Part shown: positions 19,153 to 25,769 of the stretch, one piece after another
Position numbering within the stretch: the stretch's first letter is position 1
Layout: each line of letters starts with the position of its first letter
NCBI GenBank assembly: GCA_965229715.1
Contig: CBDDJL010000002.1
Coordinates: 2,421,566 to 2,485,565 of the forward strand
Source of the DNA: JAVJST01 sp965229715
GTDB taxonomy: Bacteria > Pseudomonadota > Alphaproteobacteria > Rhodospirillales > Casp-alpha2
DNA: 64,000 nt
Direction: 5' to 3'
The notes under the pieces: model-generated
What the model was told of the DNA's origin: nothing
The model's database searches: none
The model's input: the letters and a program-made list of their open reading frames with translations, nothing else
Position numbers and translations under genes: made by a program

Positions 19153-19173
19153 AGGGCGGTCAGCGACCGCTCT
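19153..19173 (+). terminator. Hairpin after the cold-shock gene, possible terminator or processing site
   Basis: A 9-bp stem (one G-T pair) around the 3-nt loop AGC: AGGGCGGTC with GACCGCTCT. Only a weak T-run (TGTT) follows, so partial read-through into the small ORF at 19232 is possible. Confidence 0.55.
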
Positions 19174-19231
19174 GTTCGACCGGGCGGGGGTCCCTGCTCC
19201 AAAAAAAATCCGACAAACGGAACAAACATCA

Positions 19232-19411
19232 ATGAATAACGAAACAGTCTTCTTGACCAAATACGGTCTCAGGCACTACGTCACCAGCGCCAGAATAAGC
19301 GGCACATCCGTTTTTTCGATCGATGCGACGCAATGCACGAAAATGATCGATCACGCGCACGACATCATCAATGAAATGTTCGGTACGCCATCGACTATTC
19401 TGGTTGTCTAG
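19232..19411 (+). CDS. Small hypothetical protein, 59 residues
   Basis: ATG at 19232 to TAG at 19411. The protein starts MNNETVFLTKYGLRHYVTSA and ends TPSTILVV, with one Cys. It has no signal peptide or membrane segment and I do not recognise a family. Spacing after the cold-shock gene and balanced composition make translation plausible, but no clear Shine-Dalgarno is seen. Its stop overlaps a dispersed repeat. Confidence 0.4.
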   Translation: MNNETVFLTKYGLRHYVTSARISGTSVFSIDATQCTKMIDHAHDIINEMFGTPSTILVV

Positions 19412-19433
19412 ATCAGATCACGGTTTGACGGAA
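19410..19433 (+). repeat. Short dispersed repeat, copy 2
   Basis: One mismatch in 24 bases to the reverse complement of 13483-13506. It sits in the gap between the small ORF and the 3' end of the TetR gene. Confidence 0.65.
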
Positions 19434-19493
19434 GCACGGGACGTTCTACCCCATCTATCCGCAATCGCAGCCAATCGCCGTGTCTATTGTCTC

Positions 19494-20141
19494 TCAGGAT
19501 TCGGACCTCGGCCGATGGATGACGAGAAATGCGCTGACGACGTGTGCGACCCATTTGTCGATCTCCGCCGGCGACGGGTTTTCTTGCAGGCCCAGCACAC
19601 AGCGCATGTGCAAGTCGCCCTTCAGCATGGCGTAGAACATGTTGGCGCCGGCCTCGGCGTCGTCGATCCTGAGTTCGCCCGCCGCGTCGAACGCGCGGAG
19701 CGTTTCAGCCAGTCCGGCGACGGCGCGGCGCGGGCCGGCGCGGTAGAACACCTCAGCCAATTCCGGAAAACGCACCGACTCCGCGACCACGGCGCGATAG
19801 TGCGCGATCGAATCGGGATGGAGTATCACCGTGAGAAAGCGCCGGCCGGCCCCATTGAGCACCGGTTCCGGCGCCGAGTCGGCTTCGGCGGCGTTTTCCA
19901 GATCCTCGTCCGTCAGACCGAGCAATTGCGTACAGAGATCGTGAACGATCGCCTCGAACAATTGCGCCTTGCTGCCGAAATGGCTGTAGAGGGTTTGCTT
20001 GGCGACGCCGGCTTCGACCGCGATGGCGTCCATGCTGGCGTTGCCGTAGCCGGCATCGAGAAAAATCCGGGTTGCCGCCGCGACGATAACGTCCGCTTTC
20101 GCCGGTCTTTCCTGCTGGATTTCGCGGGCGGCCGCCACCAT
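19494..20141 (-). CDS. TetR/AcrR family transcriptional repressor
   Basis: 215 residues. The N-terminal helix-turn-helix is MDAIAVEAGVAKQTLYSHFG followed by SKAQLF. The rest is an all-helical ligand domain of AcrR type. It is divergently arranged with the efflux adaptor, and a perfect operator-like palindrome lies between. It most likely represses that efflux operon and itself; the inducer is unknown. Confidence 0.9.
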   Translation of the reverse strand: MVAAAREIQQERPAKADVIVAAATRIFLDAGYGNASMDAIAVEAGVAKQTLYSHFGSKAQLFEAIVHDLCTQLLGLTDEDLENAAEADSAPEPVLNGAGRRFLTVILHPDSIAHYRAVVAESVRFPELAEVFYRAGPRRAVAGLAETLRAFDAAGELRIDDAEAGANMFYAMLKGDLHMRCVLGLQENPSPAEIDKWVAHVVSAFLVIHRPRSES

Positions 20142-20180
20142 GTCATGTGTCCGGAATAAGTGAACAATTGCCGGAGTTTA

Positions 20181-20200
20181 ACTAGACTGGACGGTCTAGT
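20181..20200. promoter_or_regulatory. Operator for the divergent TetR repressor
   Basis: Perfect inverted repeat ACTAGAC, 6-nt spacer, GTCTAGT. It is centred in the 101-bp space between the TetR gene and the efflux adaptor, the expected place and size for a TetR-family dimer site. Confidence 0.75.
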
Positions 20201-20242
20201 CCATACTATGATCAGGGGATATCGAACACGGGACGGTCCGGC

Positions 20243-20609
20243 ATGTCATTTATCGCTCACGCCTCGCGCCGATGGGCGCTGCTTCTGTTGCTGGTTGCGG
20301 CCGTGTCCGGCGGCGCGCTCGCGCAGGAAAACGGCGCGACCAGCGTCAGCGTCGATGCGGTAATCGAGGAACCGTTCAGCCAGACCATGCCGGTCATCGG
20401 GCGCCTGGTCGCCAACCGCGCCGGCGTTGTCTCGACCCGCATCAACGGGCCGGTCAAGGCCTTCATGGTCGAGGTCGGCGACAGCGTCGAAGCCGACGAC
20501 CCGATTGCCGCGCTGGTCGACGACTCGCTGGCGGCACGGCGCGATCTCTGGCAGGCCGAACTGGGCGAGGCTGAAAGCGCCGTCGGCACCCGCCAGGCGG
20601 AACTGTCAC
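20243..20609 (+). pseudogene. RND efflux periplasmic adaptor (HlyD/MFP), truncated at the chimeric join
   Basis: About 122 residues remain. A signal peptide (LLLLLVAAVSGGALAQ) is followed by the biotinyl/lipoyl-like half of a membrane fusion protein: MPVIGRLVANRAGVVSTR, GPVKAFMVEVGDSVEADDPI, then the start of the coiled-coil hairpin (GEAESAVGTRQAELS). At about 20,606 the similarity ends abruptly and a protein of another phylum takes over in a different frame. The intact family has about 350-400 residues. It is broken by the assembly join rather than by decay. Confidence 0.85.
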
Positions 20610-21002
20610 ATGACCCGGTTCCCGCCGAGGAACGGCGAGGCGATGACCGCGGCCGCGCTGTTCGGTCGCTTCCTGCTCGACCAGGATCCGAGCGAGAAGC
20701 CGATCATGAAGAAGGCGGCGCAGGTGCTGCTCGCCAAGCCGCCCGTTTGGGCCAAGGGCCACATCGATCCGTACTACTGGTGGTTCGGGACGCAGGCGAT
20801 GTTCCAGATCGGCGGCGAGGCCTGGGGGCGCTGGCGCCAATACCTGCCCGTTCTCATGGTGACGCAGCGCACCGACGGCAACGCCGCCGGCTCGTGGGAC
20901 CCGATCGGCGTCTGGGACGTCGAGGGCGGTCGCGTCTACGCGACGGCGATGCACACGCTGACGCTGCAGGTGCTGCGGCGCGAAGCCGCGCTCGTGCGCT
21001 GA
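20610..21002 (+). pseudogene. C-terminal fragment of a planctomycete squalene-cyclase/prenyltransferase-like repeat protein
   Basis: About 130 residues, open to the join on the 5' side. The order EAMTAAALFGRFLL, IDPYYWWFGTQAMFQIGGEA, AGSWDPIGVWDVEGGRVYAT, MHTLTLQVL is the usual C-terminus of planctomycete alpha/alpha-toroid proteins of the terpene-cyclase-like superfamily. The ATG at 20610 is in frame by chance; the true gene must start far upstream in its own genome. A related complete gene is at 50838-52142. Confidence 0.8.
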
Positions 21003-21073
21003 AGGTCCCGGGGACGTGATTCTGCGGCCGGGGCTGTTCCTCGGCCGCTCCGCTCGCCACGATCACGGGCCGC

Positions 21074-22342
21074 ATGGCCAGCCCGACGACCGTTCCCGAG
21101 CACGACCTCTTCCAGCGCTCGTTCGAGCGCGTTCGCGCCGCCGCCGAGCACGCGGATCTCGACTCCGAGACGCTGACGCGTCTCGCCGTGCCGCGGCGCA
21201 CCCTCGAGGTCGCCGTGCCGGTCCGGATGGACGACGGTTCGCTGCGCGTCTTCCGCGGCTACCGCGTGCAGTACGACGACTCGCGCGGGCCGTTCAAGGG
21301 CGGCATCCGCTTCCACCCGAGCGTCGAGCTCGCCGAGGTCAAGACGCTCGCGCTGTGGATGGCGCTCAAGTGCGCGGTCGTCGACATCCCGTTCGGTGGC
21401 GGCAAGGGCGGCGTCGAGGTCGATCCGCGTGAACTGTCGACGGCCGAGGTCGAGCGCCTCGCGCGCGGCTACATCCGCGCGATCGCCGACGTGATCGGTG
21501 TGGACCGCGACGTGCCGGCGCCCGACGTCTATACCAACGCGCGGACCATGGCGTGGATGGCCGACGAGTACGCGGCCGTCGTGCGGCGCCAGGAGCCCGG
21601 CGTGATCACGGGCAAGCCCGTGGGGCGCGGCGGCAGCGTCGGCCGGGACGACGCGACCGCGCGCGGCGGCTACTACGTGCTGCGCCAGATCGCCGAGCAG
21701 CGCGATTGGCAGCCGAAGGACATCGCGATCGCGATCCAGGGCTTCGGCAACGCCGGTCAGCACGCGGCCCGGCTGCTGCACGCCGACGGGTATCGCGTCG
21801 TTGCGGTGAGCGACTCGCGCGGCGGCATTCACGACCCCGAGGGGCTCGACGTACCCGCCATCATCGAGCAGAAGCAGTCGGCGGGCCGGTTGCCCGACGT
21901 CGGCAGCAAGCTCGAGAGCGGCGCGCTGCTCGAACTCGATGTCGACGTGCTCATAGCTGCAGCGCTCGAGGACCAGATCCGCGAGGACAACGCGGGCAAG
22001 ATCCAGGCGGACGTCGTTCTCGAGCTCGCCAACGGTCCGACGACCGGGGAGGCCGACGCGATCCTGCACGACAAGGGCAAGCTCGTCGTGCCGGACGTGC
22101 TGGCCAACGCGGGCGGCGTGACGGTCAGCTGGTTCGAGTGGCTGCAGAACCGCGCCGGTGCCTACTGGGACCAAGACGAAGTGCAGGAGAAGCTGCGCGT
22201 TCGCATGCAGAACCAGTTCGAGATCGTGCACGAGCGCATGCAGAAGAAGGACGTGCCGATGCGCGCTGCAGCCTACGCGGTCGCACTCGAACGCCTCGGC
22301 AGCGCGCTGAACGCGGGCGGCATCGCCGCGGACTACCGCTGA
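21074..22342 (+). CDS. gdhA: Glutamate (Glu/Leu/Phe/Val) dehydrogenase
   Basis: 422 residues, normal for the hexameric enzyme. GPFKGGIRFHP binds substrate, and the catalytic Lys is in IPFGGGKGG. The NAD(P)-binding fold starts at AIQGFGNAGQHAARLL. ANGPTT and NAGGVTVSWFEWLQN are conserved. It interconverts glutamate and 2-oxoglutarate plus ammonia; leucine or phenylalanine specificity cannot be excluded by eye. It is the first complete gene of the planctomycete side and is convergent with the DinB gene, with a palindromic element between the two stops. Confidence 0.92.
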   Translation: MASPTTVPEHDLFQRSFERVRAAAEHADLDSETLTRLAVPRRTLEVAVPVRMDDGSLRVFRGYRVQYDDSRGPFKGGIRFHPSVELAEVKTLALWMALKCAVVDIPFGGGKGGVEVDPRELSTAEVERLARGYIRAIADVIGVDRDVPAPDVYTNARTMAWMADEYAAVVRRQEPGVITGKPVGRGGSVGRDDATARGGYYVLRQIAEQRDWQPKDIAIAIQGFGNAGQHAARLLHADGYRVVAVSDSRGGIHDPEGLDVPAIIEQKQSAGRLPDVGSKLESGALLELDVDVLIAAALEDQIREDNAGKIQADVVLELANGPTTGEADAILHDKGKLVVPDVLANAGGVTVSWFEWLQNRAGAYWDQDEVQEKLRVRMQNQFEIVHERMQKKDVPMRAAAYAVALERLGSALNAGGIAADYR

Positions 22343-22359
22343 ATGAACGAACCGCGGCC

Positions 22360-22464
22360 GTACCGGACCCGTTTCGAATCCGCCATGGTGCGGTCTGCGC
22401 AACATTGGTTCCGATCGGCTTCTCCGCCGAGTTGGCGGTGGCGGATTCGAAACGGGTTCGGTAC
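22360..22464. repeat. Long palindromic element, family F2, copy a
   Basis: A 26-nt left arm (22360-22385) and right arm (22439-22464) are inverted with one mismatch around a 53-nt interior. The second copy is at 33943-34061, with its interior in the opposite orientation and the same length. Copies differ in the arms by paired changes (CGTTTC/GAAACG against CGCTTC/GAAGCG; TTCGAA against TTCAAA/TTTGAA). It fills the gap between two convergent genes, so it may end both transcripts. Confidence 0.85.
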
Positions 22465-22471
22465 CGCCACC

Positions 22472-22960
22472 TCAGGTGGGGTTGGCGAGGCGTTTGAGCA
22501 GGTTGATCTGGCCGGCGTGGTAGAGGTCGTGGGAGGCGGCGCCGAGCACGTAGTCGATGAGTCGCCATGAGCCTCGGCGGCGCTCCAGCGTTGTCGGGTC
22601 GAGGGCTCGGACTGCCGTGATCAGTTGCTCGTGCTCGTCGTCGAGGAGCGCGAGGTCGCGCCGCCAGGCCTTGGCGTCCGCCGGATCGGGCACGGCGGGG
22701 AAGTCGGCTGGCGCGCGCGGGAACGAGCCGCGGCGTTCGCCTGTCAGTCGGCGCCGCACCGTGTACTTCCAATACGCGGCGTGCAGCAGCAACTGCCAGA
22801 TCGAATTGCGGTCGGGGCCGGGTTGCCAAAGCGCGCGCGCCGGCGTGACGCCGCGCAACGTGCCGCGCAGCGCCGTGCCGTGCCACGACGGGCCGCGATA
22901 GGCGCGTTCGAGATGGTCGAGCAGCAACGGTAGCGGCGACTCCAACGACTTGGCTGCCAT
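22472..22960 (-). CDS. DinB/YfiT-like metal-dependent protein
   Basis: 162 residues from the ATG at 22960. Four-helix DinB pattern: LLLHAAYWKYTVRRRL, then DDEHEQLITAV and SHDLYHAGQINLLKRL, whose His residues are the usual metal ligands. Members are thiol or bacillithiol transferases or unknown hydrolases. Its stop abuts palindromic element F2a. Confidence 0.75.
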   Translation of the reverse strand: MAAKSLESPLPLLLDHLERAYRGPSWHGTALRGTLRGVTPARALWQPGPDRNSIWQLLLHAAYWKYTVRRRLTGERRGSFPRAPADFPAVPDPADAKAWRRDLALLDDEHEQLITAVRALDPTTLERRRGSWRLIDYVLGAASHDLYHAGQINLLKRLANPT

Positions 22961-23089
22961 GCGCGCAGGGTAGCGCCGGTGGTGCGGTTCGCGGTCTCGA
23001 ATCGGGACCGGCGCTGCGGGCGCGCAGGTCGCATTCTGCAACTTCCCGTGGGGCGCGATCACGGTGCGACGTTGCTGGCTGCCGAACCT

Positions 23090-23250
23090 AGTGGTCTGTC
23101 GCGGAAGTTCGCATCGAAAGTCCGCGCCCTGAACGCCGCTCGCGGCGTTGCGCCTTCTCGGCATATCCACCGATATTCCTCCGGCGGCGCGCCTTGCGAG
23201 CGTCGCCCAGGAACACGGACTTCTGATCCGAACTTCCGCGACAGACCACT
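23090..23250. repeat. Cloverleaf-like palindromic element, family F1, copy a
   Basis: Perfect 22-bp terminal inverted repeats (23090-23111 and 23229-23250), a 6x6 internal loop, then a 7-bp second stem (23118-23124 with 23216-23222). Inside are three hairpins: 23132-23149 (7 bp, loop CTCG), 23150-23190 enclosing ATATC-CACC-GATAT at 23163-23176, and 23196-23206 (GCGA with TCGC). On the minus strand the core reads ATATCGGTGGATAT, identical to copy b at 49222-49381. It lies in the 337-bp gap between the divergent DinB and Arg/Glu-rich genes; the rest of that gap shows nothing else. Confidence 0.85.
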
Positions 23251-23297
23251 CGTGCCGGGCGGAACAGGCACGGCATTCACAACCGGGAGAGACTGAG

Positions 23298-24113
23298 ATG
23301 ATCCGAACGATACTGACGACGGCGCTGGCAACGGTCCTGTGCCTGCAGGACGCGACGGCGCAGGGGCGCGGTCAACGTGGTGAGCGTGGCGAACGCGTCG
23401 AGAAGCAGCGCGAGCGCCGCAGCGAACGCCGGGAAGAACACCGCGAGAAGGTCGGCGAACGACGCGAGGAGCGCCGTGAGAAGGCCGGCGACCGCCGCGA
23501 CGGCCGCCAGGAGCGTCGCAGCGATCGCCGCGAGAAGATCGGCGAACGGCGTGAGGACGTGCGTGAACGTCGCGACGAACGCCGGGAGGAAGTCGGCGAA
23601 CGCCGCGAAGAGCGCCGCGAGCGCGTCGAGGAACGCCGCGAGGAGTGGCGCGAGCGCCGGGATGAACGCCGCGAAGAGCGTGGCGAGCGCCCGCCGCCGC
23701 CGCCCGGCAAGGGCCGTCGCGAGCGCTGGGAGGAGCGCCGCGAGAACGTTCGCGAGCGCCGCGAAGAACGACGCGAGAACGGTCAGGAGCGGCGTGAGGA
23801 ACGCCGCGAGGAATGGCGCGAGAACGTGCAGGAACGGCGCGGCGACCGTCGCGAAGGCCGGCAGGAGCGCCGCAGTGATCACCGCGAAGAGGTCGGCGAG
23901 CGCCGCGAAGACCGCAAGGAGCGCCGGGGAGAGCGGCGCGAGGGCCAGAAGGAACGCCGCGGCGAACGCCGGGACAGCCGTGGCGAGCGTCGCGAGGGGC
24001 GGCAGGAACGTCGCAGTGACCGGCGTTCGGAACGGCAGGAAGGCCGCAGCGAACGCGGTTCGAAGCGCGGTCAGCGTCGACCGGGGCGCGGCCGCGGCGG
24101 CGATCGCATCTGA
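23298..24113 (+). CDS. Secreted Arg/Glu-rich repeat protein, predicted long single alpha-helix
   Basis: 271 residues from the ATG at 23298. A signal peptide ends ATAQ. The rest is almost only Arg, Glu, Asp, Lys and Gln. Arg-Arg pairs recur at spacings of 4, 7 and 7, an 18-residue period equal to five helical turns (for example GERREDVRERRDERREEVGE). A short PPPPPGKG breaks it near residue 135. This fits a stable single alpha-helix rather than a folded domain. I know no named family. Location is probably periplasmic or extracellular; function is unknown. Confidence 0.7.
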   Translation: MIRTILTTALATVLCLQDATAQGRGQRGERGERVEKQRERRSERREEHREKVGERREERREKAGDRRDGRQERRSDRREKIGERREDVRERRDERREEVGERREERRERVEERREEWRERRDERREERGERPPPPPGKGRRERWEERRENVRERREERRENGQERREERREEWRENVQERRGDRREGRQERRSDHREEVGERREDRKERRGERREGQKERRGERRDSRGERREGRQERRSDRRSERQEGRSERGSKRGQRRPGRGRGGDRI

Positions 24114-24169
24114 CCGTTCCGGCTGGTCGGCGGCGCGGGTGCTTTCCCCGCGCCCGCCTCCGCGCCAAC

Positions 24170-25219
24170 ATGGCGGGGATGCGGCCCGTCCATAACCCGC
24201 CCAACCCGTGGCAGTCCGAGTCCGTCGAGTGGCTCGGGCCGGCGCCCGACGTGGCGCTCGAGGTCTACGAGGAGGACGCCCGCAGCGTCGTCGCGGAGAA
24301 CGACAGCCCGGACATTCCGTTCCGCTGGTCGATCAACCCCTACCGCGGCTGCTTCCACGGCTGCGCCTACTGCTACGCGCGCCCGACGCATCAGTACCTC
24401 GGTTTTGGCGCGGGCACGGACTTCGAACGGCGCATCGTCGTGAAGCGCAACGCACCCGACGTGCTGCGGCGGCACCTGCAGCGGCCGTCGTGGCAGGGCG
24501 AGAACCTGGTGTTCTCCGGCGTGACCGACTGCTACCAGCCGATCGAGGCGAGTTACCGATTGACGCGCCGTTGTCTCGAGGTCTGCGCGGAGTACCGCCA
24601 GCCGGTCGGCATTATCACCAAGGGTGCGCTCGTCGAGCGCGACGTCGACGTGCTGCAGGATCTCGCGCGGGACGGCGCTGCGTCGGTGTTCGTCAGCGTA
24701 CCGTTCGCGAACGAGCAGGATTCGCGCGCGATCGAGCCGTGGGCGGGTTCGCCGGCGCGCCGGTTGCGGGCGCTCCGAGCGCTCTCCGACGCTGGCGTGC
24801 CGACCGGGGTATCGATCTCGCCGCTGATCCCGGGACTCAACGATCACCAGATCCCGGAGATCCTCGCGCGCGCGCGTGACGCCGGCGCGCGCTACGCGTT
24901 CCACATCCTGCTGCGCGTGCCGCAGGAGGTCGAGCAGGTGTTCTCCGAACGGCTGCACACGGCGTTCCCGGGTCGCGCCGACAAGGTGCTCTCGCTGCTC
25001 GCGCAGACCCGCGGCGGTGAAGTGCGCGGGGGCGACAACGCGGGTTTCCATCGGCGCATGCGCGGCGTCGGGCCGCGCTACCAGCTCATGCTCGACCTGT
25101 TCGAGCAGCGCGCGAGGAGCCTCGGTTTCGAGCCGCGCACCGTCGGGCCGACGGCGGCGACGACGCCGTTCCGGCGGCCGGGTGCCCAGCCGGAGTTGCC
25201 GTTCGGGGGGGCGTCGTGA
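24170..25219 (+). CDS. PA0069/Rv2578c-type radical SAM protein
   Basis: 349 residues. The iron-sulfur motif is CFHGCAYCYA within NPYRGCFHGCAYC. DIPFRWSINPYRG and SGVTDCYQPIEA are hallmarks of this SplB-like radical SAM family, whose reaction is not established. A second possible start is the Met at 24179 (MRPVHNPPNPW). Its stop overlaps the rlmH start by 4 nt, so the two are translated together. Confidence 0.85.
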   Translation: MAGMRPVHNPPNPWQSESVEWLGPAPDVALEVYEEDARSVVAENDSPDIPFRWSINPYRGCFHGCAYCYARPTHQYLGFGAGTDFERRIVVKRNAPDVLRRHLQRPSWQGENLVFSGVTDCYQPIEASYRLTRRCLEVCAEYRQPVGIITKGALVERDVDVLQDLARDGAASVFVSVPFANEQDSRAIEPWAGSPARRLRALRALSDAGVPTGVSISPLIPGLNDHQIPEILARARDAGARYAFHILLRVPQEVEQVFSERLHTAFPGRADKVLSLLAQTRGGEVRGGDNAGFHRRMRGVGPRYQLMLDLFEQRARSLGFEPRTVGPTAATTPFRRPGAQPELPFGGAS

Positions 25220-25695
25220 AGGTTCGGCTGTTCGCGGTCACGCATCGCCAGCCCGATTGGGTCATCGCCGGCGAACGCGAGTACGGCAAGCGCCTGCCGC
25301 GCGAGTGGGGCTTCGAACTCGTCGACGTCAAACCCGGTGCCCGGCAGAAGGGCACGAGCGTCGAACGCATTCGCGAACAGGAGGCCGCACGGCTCACGAC
25401 CGAGCTCGACAAGTTCGCGCGGCGGCCGCTCGTGATCGCGCTCGACGAACGCGGCAAGAACTGGCGCACGGATGATCTCGTCGGGAAGCTGCGCGACTGG
25501 CAGCAGGATGGCCGCGATCTCGCGTTCGTGATCGGCGGCGCCGATGGCTTCGATCGTGAGTTCCTCGGCACGGCGGACCAGCGCTGGGCGCTTTCGGCCG
25601 CGACGCTGCCGCACGGGCTCGTGCGCGTGATCGTCGTCGAGCAGCTCTATCGCGCCGCGAGCGTGCTCGCCGGGCATCCGTATCATCGCGCCTGA
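25216..25695 (+). CDS. rlmH: 23S rRNA (pseudouridine1915-N3)-methyltransferase
   Basis: 159 residues from a GTG that overlaps the previous stop (GTGA). SPOUT-class methyltransferase: LVIALDERGKNW, FVIGGADGFD (SAM-binding knot) and the C-terminal EQLYRAASVLAGHPYHR, whose final Tyr-His-Arg is diagnostic. It methylates helix 69 of 23S rRNA. Confidence 0.95.
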   Translation: MKVRLFAVTHRQPDWVIAGEREYGKRLPREWGFELVDVKPGARQKGTSVERIREQEAARLTTELDKFARRPLVIALDERGKNWRTDDLVGKLRDWQQDGRDLAFVIGGADGFDREFLGTADQRWALSAATLPHGLVRVIVVEQLYRAASVLAGHPYHRA

Positions 25696-25769
25696 GTCGC
25701 CGCTGCCACCGCGGGTTGCCATCCCGTGCCGGTCCGGTGCGCACGGTTGCCGAAAGTGGGACGGTACCG

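Noticed and set aside
20243..21019. A single fused protein across the junction
   Set aside because: The adaptor frame continues by chance after 20,606 but loses all similarity; the cyclase-like protein is in another frame.
23277..23882. Long hydrophobic Ala/Leu-rich open frame on the minus strand
   Set aside because: It is the antisense reading of the Arg/Glu repeat gene; regular codons such as CGC and GAG read backwards give Ala and Leu. No start signal or family similarity.
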